Assembly (NCBI GenBank): GCA_902489335.1
Contig: CABTZO010000019.1
Span: 1 to 18,395 of the forward strand
Source of the DNA: an uncultured Oscillospiraceae bacterium
Lineage (GTDB): Bacteria; Bacillota; Clostridia; Oscillospirales; Acutalibacteraceae
Length of the DNA: 18,395 bases
Direction of reading: 5' to 3'
Each line of letters starts with the position of its first letter. The first letter of the stretch is position 1. Positions 8,883 through 15,942 of this stretch are shown here, one piece after another. The notes beneath the pieces are model-generated. The model was not told the DNA's origin and did not search any database. It saw only the letters and a program-made list of their open reading frames with translations. Position numbers and translations under genes: made by a program.

Positions 8883-10286
8883 TTGAATAAAAAAATAACT
8901 TCACTTTTTTTATCATTTATATTAATATGCTTAACGGCAAGCTCTGTTTTTGCGGTGGGCACAGTTGTAACCGGTCCGAGAGACGTTGTTGCCGGTACAT
9001 CTGTAACCTATAGGATAACAATTTATTCGCCGAAGCCTGCCGGTAGTTTTTCCGCATCAATAAATGCTTCCGGAATAAGAATCAATTCTGTAAGCGGAGG
9101 ACCATCGAATTGGAATAACAGTACATCAAAGACAACCATAAATTCATATTTTGTCGGTAATAATCCACAATCATCAGCAACATATGTTTTAAGAGGTACA
9201 GTCACTTCAAAATCAGGTGTCGGTTCAATTTCAATTTCCGGAGTAAAGTGTGGCATTGTTAATGGTAACATAGTTAATGAGGTAGATACCCCCGGGGGCA
9301 GTATCAGATTTACAATTAAACCAAAAGGACAGTCTACAACTGCACCTAAACCGGAATATCAGGATGTTTATGCTACAACTGTCGCAAACAAACCATCTGA
9401 CAACAATCTAAAATCGCTTTGTATTGAGGGCTATGAATTGAATCCTAAATTTTCAGCCTCAAACACTTCATATCAACTTCCAAAACTACCTGAAACAGTT
9501 GAGAATATAAAAATTAAAGCAACTGCAAATGATCCGAAAGCAAAGGTTGAAATTTTCGGAGAAAAACTTGCTTTAGGTAAAAATGTTGCAATGGTAAATG
9601 TTACTGCCCAGAACGGTGCTGTAAAAACTTACAATATTTCTGTTGTCAGAGGCGAAGAAACCACGACTTCTAATACCGTCTCTTCCGGATCTGAATTAAA
9701 ACTTAGAAATTTAGAAGTTAACCCGGGAATCCTTTCCCCGAAATTTTCTCCCGAAAAAAAAGAATATGTAGTTTATCTTCCTTTTGAGGAATCAAAGGTT
9801 ACAATCTTTGCAGAGCCAAAAGATTCTTTACATAAACTTGAAGGTCCGGTAAAAGATAAAGATATTAAAGTAGGAAATAATATTTTTGAGATAAAAGTGA
9901 CAGATCCTAATACTTCAAAAAGTGAAAAATATGTTGTCAATGTTGTCAGAATGCCTTTGTTTTCCGGTGCTTCATCTCTTGTTACGCCGGATGGAAAGAT
10001 AGGGGATAAGAAATTTGTTATTTATCTTTTAATTGTAGGACTTTTAAGTCTTTTAACCGGTGTTTTGATTACACTATTGATTGAAAATTTCAAGAAAAAC
10101 AAATCAAAAAATAAAACAGAAAAAACAAAATCGAAAAATACCGAAATGTTGAAAACGGAAAAAGAAAATTTAGATTTTGAAGATAAATACATAATAAAAC
10201 AGAATGAAAATATAAAAGAGACAAAAGAAAAAAAGAAGGAAATAGACCTAAGCAACGACGATTTTTTTAATAAATATTTAGACTAA
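8883..10286 (+). CDS. Membrane-anchored surface protein: cohesin-like domain, two cadherin-like domains, TM, charged cytoplasmic tail
   Basis: A 467-residue surface protein. Signal peptide (cleavage after Ala24, SVFA-VG); a beta-rich domain at about 25-146; a Thr/Pro linker; two cadherin-like beta-sandwich repeats (about 176-257 and 272-357), each starting LKxLxI/V-x-P and ending YxVxVVR; one transmembrane helix (about 378-400); and a Lys/Glu-rich cytoplasmic tail (401-467) ending DDFFNKYLD. The 25-146 domain follows the cohesin/CBM-like pattern: VVAGTSVTYRITI at the start, ATYVLRGTV-GSISISG mid-domain, GGSIRFTI as last strand. That call is by pattern, not by search. The TTG start is set by AGGAG at 8872-8876, overlapping the previous stop; an ATG at 8878 hits a stop after two codons. 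Co-transcribed with the dockerin hydrolase, it probably tethers it to the membrane. Confidence 0.72.
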   Translation: MNKKITSLFLSFILICLTASSVFAVGTVVTGPRDVVAGTSVTYRITIYSPKPAGSFSASINASGIRINSVSGGPSNWNNSTSKTTINSYFVGNNPQSSATYVLRGTVTSKSGVGSISISGVKCGIVNGNIVNEVDTPGGSIRFTIKPKGQSTTAPKPEYQDVYATTVANKPSDNNLKSLCIEGYELNPKFSASNTSYQLPKLPETVENIKIKATANDPKAKVEIFGEKLALGKNVAMVNVTAQNGAVKTYNISVVRGEETTTSNTVSSGSELKLRNLEVNPGILSPKFSPEKKEYVVYLPFEESKVTIFAEPKDSLHKLEGPVKDKDIKVGNNIFEIKVTDPNTSKSEKYVVNVVRMPLFSGASSLVTPDGKIGDKKFVIYLLIVGLLSLLTGVLITLLIENFKKNKSKNKTEKTKSKNTEMLKTEKENLDFEDKYIIKQNENIKETKEKKKEIDLSNDDFFNKYLD

Positions 10287-10289
10287 AAT

Positions 10290-10322
10290 AAAAGGAAGAT
10301 AAGTTTTACTTATCTTCCTTTT
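10290..10322. terminator. Bidirectional intrinsic terminator between convergent operons
   Basis: AAAAGGAAGATAAG (10290-10303) and CTTATCTTCCTTTT (10309-10322) form a perfect 14-bp stem with a TTTTA loop. The A-run on one flank and T-run on the other let it work on both strands. It sits 3 bases after the plus-strand stop (10286) and overlaps the minus-strand stop codon (10321-10323), so it ends both operons. Confidence 0.9.
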
Positions 10323-10986
10323 AAATTACGTATGTTCCACTCGACAAAACTACTATTTCCTTATCTTTATATCTGATGTAATTATAAATCTCATCATCAA
10401 AGGCGAGATATGAATTAATAACAAAGTCATCTAAATTTATAGACTTCACTCTTCCGGTGTCTCTGCAGCAAACAAAAAGTTTTTCATCATAGTATCTAAC
10501 TGCACATGGATAACTAAACGCCGGAACATTTTTTCCGCCGATTCTAAAATCAACCCTTTTCAAATTGGTTTTATATCTGACTATTGCATTTTCATCGGGA
10601 CAAACCGTCCAGATATTGTTGTTTTCAAGAGCTACTGTCTGAACCGGTTTATCATGATATGAAAGATCACCGGACCATACGAGAAGACCGTTTTTATTGA
10701 ATATTCCCATTTCACCTGTTGGGTAAATAACATTAACATAGCCTTCAGCATTTATTTCAACACTGCAGGTTAGATAATCTTTCATTTGTGAAACAATTTT
10801 TTCGTATGAAGGTCCAAACTTACACTGTAAATAAACGGATTTTTTAATTCTAACTATTCTTTTTGTCTTAAAATTATATAGATTAAATCCGATTCGCTTA
10901 CTCATTTTGTCGGTCAGCATTACAAAACACAGACCGGAAGGGTGCAGGACCGTATCAAGTGGTATATTATCTAATATCAGTTTCAT
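10321..10986 (-). CDS. Uncharacterised beta-propeller-like protein, coupled to rex
   Basis: A 221-residue protein I do not recognise as a named family. It has no signal peptide or membrane segment, so it is probably cytoplasmic. It consists of short repeated beta-strand units, for example GYVNVIYPTGEMGIFNKNG, NNIWTVCPDENAIVRYK and EKLFVCCRDTGRVKSIN. These resemble NHL/WD-type propeller blades, although 221 residues allow only a small or incomplete propeller. It contains seven cysteines, including an adjacent pair in FVCCRD. The ATG lies inside rex, with a 20-base overlap and no clear Shine-Dalgarno, pointing to translation coupled to rex. It is the last gene of the acn-icd-rex operon and ends in the shared terminator. 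Function unknown; a redox or regulatory link is only suggested by position. Confidence 0.7.
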   Translation of the reverse strand: MKLILDNIPLDTVLHPSGLCFVMLTDKMSKRIGFNLYNFKTKRIVRIKKSVYLQCKFGPSYEKIVSQMKDYLTCSVEINAEGYVNVIYPTGEMGIFNKNGLLVWSGDLSYHDKPVQTVALENNNIWTVCPDENAIVRYKTNLKRVDFRIGGKNVPAFSYPCAVRYYDEKLFVCCRDTGRVKSINLDDFVINSYLAFDDEIYNYIRYKDKEIVVLSSGTYVI

Positions 10987-11608
10987 TGTTTATTCTATAG
11001 CACATCGTCATCATACTGTCAGTTAAATGGACGTTCTCAACAACTACATCCGGAAAATCATCTTTGGGATTGTAGTCGGTGAAGTTCCAAAATCCTTTTA
11101 CTCCGTTTTTGGCAAGTATGTTAAAAACTTCCTTTGTGTTTTCATTCGGAATGCAAACAATTGCAACAAGAGGACGATGTTCTTTGCAAAAATCGTCCAG
11201 GTCCTGTGCATTTCTTACAACTAAATCAGAAATCATCTCTCCGACAAGGGCCGTATTTTTATCAAAAATTCCGATTAACTCTAAATTCTTAGAGTGTGAA
11301 TCCAAATTTTTTATTATAGATCTGCCTAAATTACCGGCACCGATTAAAACAGTTTTCATTCCTGAATTTACGGACAGAATATTACCTATTTCAACATAGA
11401 GATTGTTTACATTGTAGCCGTAGCCTTGTTGACCGAATCCACCGAAATAATTGAGATCCTGTCTGACTTGTGAAGCAGAGAGTCCTAATTTTTCGGAAAA
11501 TTCATTTGAGGAAATCCTAACAATACCGCTTTTTTTAAGGCTTGCTAAAAGTCTGAAATACCTTGGAAGTCTGCGAATAACGGATAAAGAAACATCTTTT
11601 TTAGCCAT
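10967..11608 (-). CDS. rex: Redox-sensing transcriptional repressor Rex
   Basis: A 213-residue Rex protein of normal length. It represses genes when the NAD+/NADH ratio is high and releases DNA on binding NADH. An N-terminal winged helix-turn-helix (about 10-65) carries the signature SASQVRQDLNYFGGFGQQGYGYNV. It is followed by a Rossmann domain with VLIGAGNLG (Gly90, Gly92, Gly95) and Asp116 at the end of the second strand (LIGIFD), as expected for NAD(H). A C-terminal swapped helix (HLTDSMMTMCYRI) mediates dimerisation in the family. GGAAGG at 11616-11621 lies 7 bases upstream of the ATG and inside the end of icd. Being in an operon with aconitase and isocitrate dehydrogenase is a notable context; a possible Rex box overlaps the operon promoter. 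Confidence 0.95.
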   Translation of the reverse strand: MAKKDVSLSVIRRLPRYFRLLASLKKSGIVRISSNEFSEKLGLSASQVRQDLNYFGGFGQQGYGYNVNNLYVEIGNILSVNSGMKTVLIGAGNLGRSIIKNLDSHSKNLELIGIFDKNTALVGEMISDLVVRNAQDLDDFCKEHRPLVAIVCIPNENTKEVFNILAKNGVKGFWNFTDYNPKDDFPDVVVENVHLTDSMMTMCYRINNETDIR

Positions 11609-12721
11609 TTAATTACCTTCCTTCAATATATTTATCAGGTCTTTTGTAAATTCTTTACACTTTATGTTTTCCTTAACAGAAAGCTTTTTATCAAGTGCCG
11701 AGTTGAGAGCATTTGCTTTATTTGATAATCCTACATGATTTAATAGGAGAGCTAAGGCTCTTAAAATAGATGCGGGACTTGCATAATCTTCAATACCCTC
11801 ATCAAACAGTCTCGGTGCACTTCCGTGAATTGCTTCAAACATTGCATAATCATCTCCGGCATTAATGCTTCCGGCAGTTGAAACTCCTCCTTGAAGTTGA
11901 GCAGCTTCATCGGTTATTATGTCGCCATATAAATTAGGTGCGATAAACACCTGAAATTTTGATTGCATTTCGGGATCGATAAGGTGAGCGGAGATTATAT
12001 CAACATAATACTCATCAATGTCTATATTCGGATAGTCTTTTGCGACTTCATGACAAATTTCTGAAAAAAGACCGTCCGTTTTTTTCATGATATTAGCTTT
12101 TGTAACAACGGTTACATGATTCTTGCCGTTCTTTTTTGCATATTCAAACGCAGATTTTGCTATTCGTCTCGTACCCTCAACGGTTATGACTTTAAAGTCC
12201 ATCGCTAAAAGACCCGGAATATCAAATCCTTTGCTGCCAAGTACATATTCGCCTTCTGTATTTTCTCTGAAAAATATCCAATCGATATTTTTTTCGGGGA
12301 TTTTTACTGGGCGGATGTTAGCATATAGATCCAGTTCTCGTCTCAAAGCAACATTTGCGCTTTCCAGTGTTCCGCCTTTTGGAGTTGTTGTCGGACCCTT
12401 AAGTAAAACATCACATTTTTTTATTTCTTCAAGCACATCATCGGGAACAGCTTTACCGAGTTTTGTACGATTTTCTATTGTCAGACCGTTTATTTCTTTT
12501 ATAACTACTTTCTTCGAATTTATCTCGTCTTCCAGGAGATAGTAAATAATGTCTTTAGCAGATTCTAAAATAATCGGACCGATGCCGTCACCGTCAACAA
12601 GACCAATGATAATTTGATCATTTACATTACTTGAATTTTTATTGCTTATGAGATTTTCGGCTCTTTCAATTTGACTGTCAAGTAAATCCGAAAAATGATT
12701 TAATATTTTATCTTTATTCAT
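11609..12721 (-). CDS. icd: Isocitrate dehydrogenase (isocitrate/isopropylmalate dehydrogenase family)
   Basis: A 370-residue decarboxylating dehydrogenase, most likely converting isocitrate to 2-oxoglutarate. Substrate and metal residues are in place: Ser121, Asn123, Arg127 and Arg137 (SANVALRRELDLYANIRP), Arg152 and Tyr159 (FRENTEGEY), Lys208 (VVTKAN), Asp241, Asp267 and Asp271 (LYGDIITDEA). GDGIGP at 44-49 follows a roughly 35-residue helical N-terminal extension. At the coenzyme site the motif is HGSAPRLF, with Arg where Lys (NADP-type) or Asp (NAD-type) is usual, so NAD or NADP use is undecided. The ATG at 12721 is preferred, with GAGGG just upstream and 1 base after the acn stop; a longer frame to 12760 would run into acn. 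Pairing with aconitase argues against isopropylmalate dehydrogenase. Confidence 0.88.
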   Translation of the reverse strand: MNKDKILNHFSDLLDSQIERAENLISNKNSSNVNDQIIIGLVDGDGIGPIILESAKDIIYYLLEDEINSKKVVIKEINGLTIENRTKLGKAVPDDVLEEIKKCDVLLKGPTTTPKGGTLESANVALRRELDLYANIRPVKIPEKNIDWIFFRENTEGEYVLGSKGFDIPGLLAMDFKVITVEGTRRIAKSAFEYAKKNGKNHVTVVTKANIMKKTDGLFSEICHEVAKDYPNIDIDEYYVDIISAHLIDPEMQSKFQVFIAPNLYGDIITDEAAQLQGGVSTAGSINAGDDYAMFEAIHGSAPRLFDEGIEDYASPASILRALALLLNHVGLSNKANALNSALDKKLSVKENIKCKEFTKDLINILKEGN

Positions 12722-12722
12722 A

Positions 12723-14648
12723 TTAACCCTCACTTGTATATTTGAGCAAATCACCGGCAATTAAAATATCCTGTTGTCTTTGATCAAAGTTTCCGCAAAG
12801 TTCATATTCTTCGTTAGTCGTAATATTATGTAGCTTGAACTTTCCTGATTTAAGAGAATCAAAGATTGAATCTATTGACAACAAATCATCTTTTGAAATT
12901 TTATTGTAATCCTCTTCGTTTTCAAAAGTCAGTGGGAGAATACCGGCATTTATTAGATTTGCCGCATGAATTCTCGCAAAAGATTTTGCTATTACAGCCT
13001 TTACACCGAGATATTTAGGTACTAAAGCCGCATGTTCTCTTGACGAGCCCTGACCGTAATTTGAACCGGCTATTATGAAACTTTCTTTTAATTTTTTGCA
13101 GTTTTCGGCAAAGTTTTGATCGACATTTTCAAAACAAAATTCTGACATCTTCGGTATGTTTGAACGATAAGGCAAAACTTTTGCACCTGCGGGCATAATA
13201 TGGTCTGTTGTAATATCGTCTTCTACCTTTAAAGATACTTTAGCCTCAATTTTGTCTGCTAACGGTTTGTTCTCCGGGAAAGGTTTAATGTTGGGACCAT
13301 ATATAATTTCAACTTCATCTGCTTTTTCGGGTGTTTCGGGAAGTTCCAAAAGATTATCGTTTATGGTGAATTTTTCCGGTAAAGAAACATTTATTTTTTT
13401 ATCAAGAGTTCGAGGATCGGTTAAATACCCATTTATAGCAGAAGCAGCAGCAGTTTCAGGGCTGACAAGATATATGTTTGCACTCTTGGTTCCCGAACGT
13501 CCGTAGAAATTACGGTTGAAAGTTCGCAAAGATATTGCATTGGTTGAAGGGGATTGACCCATACCTATACAAGGACCGCAGGCGCATTCTAATATACGCG
13601 CTCCGCTGTCGATTATGTTCTTGAGAGCATCTGTTTCTGATAACATTGTTAGAACCTGTTTTGAACCGGGGGAAATACCCAAACTTACTTCGGGTGCAAC
13701 AGTTTCGTTTTTCAAAATTTCTGATACTGTAGTTAAATCTGAAAGAGAAGAGTTGGTGCAGGAACCTATCAAAACTTGATCAACTTTTATACTTCCTATT
13801 TCAGATACTTTTTTTACTTGATCCGGCATGTGTGGACAAGCCGCCATTGGTTCAAGTTTACTCAGATCAATAACAATTTCTTCGTCATATACGGCATCGT
13901 CATCGGCAAAAATTGGATTATAATCTTTTTCTCTTCCTTGAGTTTTTAGAAATTCTCTTGTTTTTTCATCTGAAGGGAAGATGGATGTTGTTGCTCCGAG
14001 CTCGGCACCCATATTTGTAATAGTTGCTCTTTCCGGAACGGAAAGCGTTTTAACTCCGTCTCCGGAATATTCAATAATTTTTCCGACACCGCCTTTGACG
14101 GTTAAAATTCTAAGAACTTCTAAAATTATATCTTTAGCGCTTACATAAGGTGTCAGCGCATTTTCAAGCTTTACTCGGACAAATTTTGGCATAGTTATGT
14201 GGTATGCACCGCCGCCCATGGCAACGGCAACATCAAGGCCGCCGGCTCCCATCGCAAGCATTCCCATTCCGCCTGCTGTCGGTGTGTGAGAGTCTGATCC
14301 TATCAAGGTTTTTCCCGGAATTGCAAATCTCTCTAAATGAATCTGGTGACAGATACCGTTACCGGGTTTTGAAAATACAACGCCTCTTTTTTTAGCAACT
14401 GTTTGAATAAATCTGTGGTCGTCAGCGTTTTCAAACCCTGTCTGTAAAGTGTTGTGATCTATATAAGCAACAGAAAGTTCTGTTTTTACTCTTGGTATTT
14501 TCATGGCTTCAAATTCAAGATAAGCCATAGTTCCGGTTGCATCCTGAGTCAAAGTTTGATCAATTTTAAGTGCAACTGTTTTTCCGGTTTTCATTTCACC
14601 TGAAATAAGATGTTCTTTAATAATTTTTTGCCCAATATTGTATCCCAA
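12723..14648 (-). CDS. acn: Aconitate hydratase (single-chain bacterial aconitase)
   Basis: A 641-residue aconitase with all domains in one chain, interconverting citrate and isocitrate through a [4Fe-4S] cluster. The cluster cysteines are Cys297 (GSCTNSS) and Cys357/Cys360 (CACGPC). Other family marks are VAYIDHNTLQ, GNGICHQIHLERF and GSDSHTPTAGGMGMLAMGAGG near the start. SNYGQGSSREHAA lies in the C-terminal swivel domain. Length suits the short bacterial/clostridial type rather than the roughly 890-residue AcnA. The start is corrected to TTG 14648 (MGYNIGQKIIKEHL): GGAGGA lies just upstream at 14653-14658. The longer frame from TTG 14660 would place that ribosome binding site inside the gene. 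It is the first gene of the operon, 1 base before icd. Confidence 0.93.
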   Translation of the reverse strand: MGYNIGQKIIKEHLISGEMKTGKTVALKIDQTLTQDATGTMAYLEFEAMKIPRVKTELSVAYIDHNTLQTGFENADDHRFIQTVAKKRGVVFSKPGNGICHQIHLERFAIPGKTLIGSDSHTPTAGGMGMLAMGAGGLDVAVAMGGGAYHITMPKFVRVKLENALTPYVSAKDIILEVLRILTVKGGVGKIIEYSGDGVKTLSVPERATITNMGAELGATTSIFPSDEKTREFLKTQGREKDYNPIFADDDAVYDEEIVIDLSKLEPMAACPHMPDQVKKVSEIGSIKVDQVLIGSCTNSSLSDLTTVSEILKNETVAPEVSLGISPGSKQVLTMLSETDALKNIIDSGARILECACGPCIGMGQSPSTNAISLRTFNRNFYGRSGTKSANIYLVSPETAAASAINGYLTDPRTLDKKINVSLPEKFTINDNLLELPETPEKADEVEIIYGPNIKPFPENKPLADKIEAKVSLKVEDDITTDHIMPAGAKVLPYRSNIPKMSEFCFENVDQNFAENCKKLKESFIIAGSNYGQGSSREHAALVPKYLGVKAVIAKSFARIHAANLINAGILPLTFENEEDYNKISKDDLLSIDSIFDSLKSGKFKLHNITTNEEYELCGNFDQRQQDILIAGDLLKYTSEG

Positions 14649-14652
14649 AATT

Positions 14653-14658
14653 TCCTCC
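14653..14658 (-). promoter_or_regulatory. Ribosome binding site deciding the acn start
   Basis: GGAGGA on the minus strand, 4-5 bases before TTG 14648. No Shine-Dalgarno precedes the alternative TTG at 14660. Confidence 0.75.
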
Positions 14659-14692
14659 AATAATTAAATTTACATCATAAAAAATCAAGTTT

Positions 14693-14721
14693 ATTTTATA
14701 TTATTGTTTGTTTATTGTCAA
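14693..14721 (-). promoter_or_regulatory. Near-consensus promoter of the acn-icd-rex operon, with a possible Rex box
   Basis: On the minus strand TTGACA (14721-14716) and TAAAAT (14698-14693) are separated by 17 bases, giving a leader of about 40 bases before acn. The 18-mer TTGACAATAAACAAACAA (14721-14704) covers the -35 box and most of the spacer. It matches 10 of the 14 defined positions of the clostridial Rex palindrome TTGTTAA-N4-TTAACAA. The promoter is well supported; the Rex site is tentative, since part of the match is the -35 box itself. Confidence 0.75.
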
Positions 14722-14781
14722 CGCAATTTATTTAACTTGTGAAAGTAATTTGATATTTATAGTTTTTCGGTTTATATATTT

Positions 14782-14810
14782 TTGACTAAGAAAAATCGCT
14801 ATGATATAAT
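14782..14810 (+). promoter_or_regulatory. Near-consensus promoter of ruvCAB
   Basis: TTGACT (14782-14787) and TATAAT (14805-14810) with a 17-base spacer lie 25 bases upstream of the ruvC ATG, divergent from the acn promoter. The two -35 boxes are about 60 bases apart. Confidence 0.8.
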
Positions 14811-14835
14811 GATACAGTCAAACAGAGGAGAAAAA

Positions 14836-15333
14836 ATGCGGATTTTAGGCATCGATCCCGGTTATGCAATCGTGGGCTGGGGCGTTTTAGATTATATCGG
14901 AAATAAATTTTCGGTCGTCGATTTTGGCTCGATTCAGACATCAGCCGACATGGATTTTAATGATCGACTTCTTACAATTTATGATGAACTTGATTCTATA
15001 ATTAAAAGAACAAAACCACAGTTCCTGTCGATTGAAAAAATTTTTTATAACAGTAATGCCAAAACAGCAATAAATGTCAGTCAAGCAAGAGGCGTTTTGC
15101 TACTCTGTTCGATAAAAAATAATTTGGAGATTTTCGAATATACTCCGCTACAAGTAAAACAGTCTGTTGTCGGTTATGGTAGAGCGGAAAAAAAACAAAT
15201 TCAGGAAATGACTAAGATAATCTTGAATTTAAGTCAAATACCCAAACCGGATGACACAGCTGATGCTCTTGCTATGGCGATTTGTCATGCTCATAGCTTT
15301 GGATCTCTAATCTTTAAAGGAAAAATTAAATGA
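14836..15333 (+). CDS. ruvC: Crossover junction endodeoxyribonuclease RuvC
   Basis: A 165-residue Holliday junction resolvase that nicks opposed strands of the junction in recombinational repair, working with RuvAB. The four acidic metal-binding catalytic residues are all present: Asp7 (GIDPG), Glu67 (LSIEKIF), Asp140 and Asp143 (PDDTADALAMAICH). Length is normal for the family. The start is ATG 14836, with GAGGAG at 14825-14830. A longer frame to TTG 14782 would begin in the -35 promoter box and is not credible. The stop overlaps the ruvA start by 4 bases (ATGA), so the three ruv genes are coupled. Confidence 0.95.
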   Translation: MRILGIDPGYAIVGWGVLDYIGNKFSVVDFGSIQTSADMDFNDRLLTIYDELDSIIKRTKPQFLSIEKIFYNSNAKTAINVSQARGVLLLCSIKNNLEIFEYTPLQVKQSVVGYGRAEKKQIQEMTKIILNLSQIPKPDDTADALAMAICHAHSFGSLIFKGKIK

Positions 15334-15929
15334 TATATTCGATTACCGGAATAATTAAAGAAAAAAGTGATGGCATAATCATCATTGAAAATAACGGAAT
15401 AGCATATATTCTCAATGTTTCAAATCAAACTCTTTCAGCTTCTGCACCTTTGGGTGACGAGGCAACCTTTTATACTTTCTTGAATGTTAAAGAGGACGAT
15501 TTGGAACTTTTTGGTTTTGAAAATAAAAAAGAACTTGAGTTTTTTAAATTACTGATAACTGTTAAGGGCGTCGGTGCTCGTTCCGCGCTTACGGTTTTAT
15601 CCGGAATTACAATTCACAACCTTACAACGGCAATAATAAGCGGAGACTATAAAATGCTTATGAGTGCAAAGGGAATCGGTAAAAAAACAGCACATCAAAT
15701 TATATTGGATTTAAAGGACAAAGTTGCAAAACAGTTTGAAGAAGAGCTTGAAAACATATCGGGTATAAGCGATATGGAAATTAATGATTACAGCAATATA
15801 AAAGAGGCGATGGAAGCTCTTTCCAGCCTTGGTTATTCATATAATGACGCAAGACACGCACTTGTTAAAGCGGATCCAAACGCAAGCGTTGAAGAGTTGA
15901 TTAAAATAGCACTGAAGAATTTAGGATGA
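15330..15929 (+). CDS. ruvA: Holliday junction branch migration protein RuvA
   Basis: A 199-residue junction-binding subunit that forms tetramers on the four-way junction and loads the RuvB motor. It has an N-terminal OB-fold domain (about 1-63) and two helix-hairpin-helix motifs (KGVGA at 79-83 and KGIGK at 114-118, followed by HQIILDLKDKV). An acidic linker leads to a C-terminal RuvB-binding domain (about 155-199, AMEALSSLGYSYNDA). The gene overlaps ruvC by 4 bases and precedes ruvB by 13 bases. All domains are intact. Confidence 0.96.
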   Translation: MIYSITGIIKEKSDGIIIIENNGIAYILNVSNQTLSASAPLGDEATFYTFLNVKEDDLELFGFENKKELEFFKLLITVKGVGARSALTVLSGITIHNLTTAIISGDYKMLMSAKGIGKKTAHQIILDLKDKVAKQFEEELENISGISDMEINDYSNIKEAMEALSSLGYSYNDARHALVKADPNASVEELIKIALKNLG

Positions 15930-15942
15930 TATTTAGGTTAAT

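Noticed and set aside
12123..12542. 139-codon plus-strand open frame opposite icd.
   Set aside because: It lies wholly within a conserved gene on the other strand, has no family features and looks like codon-bias shadow.
12722..12760. Longer isocitrate dehydrogenase frame to 12760.
   Set aside because: The extra 13 codons overlap the end of acn; ATG 12721 has GAGGG upstream and fits the operon spacing.
11609..14648. Reading acn and icd as leuC and leuB of leucine synthesis.
   Set aside because: The aconitase carries both the cluster domains and the swivel domain in one chain, unlike split LeuC/LeuD, no leuA or leuD is nearby, and the dehydrogenase matches the isocitrate residues (Ser121, Asn123).
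14737..14743. TTGTGAA, a perfect single half-site for the Bacillus/Streptomyces form of the Rex box.
   Set aside because: The matching TTCACAA half is absent at the right distance, so it is not a full operator.
14782..14835. Longer ruvC frame starting at TTG 14782.
   Set aside because: The TTG is part of the -35 box, the -10 box and likely transcription start lie inside the extension, and ATG 14836 has a strong ribosome binding site.
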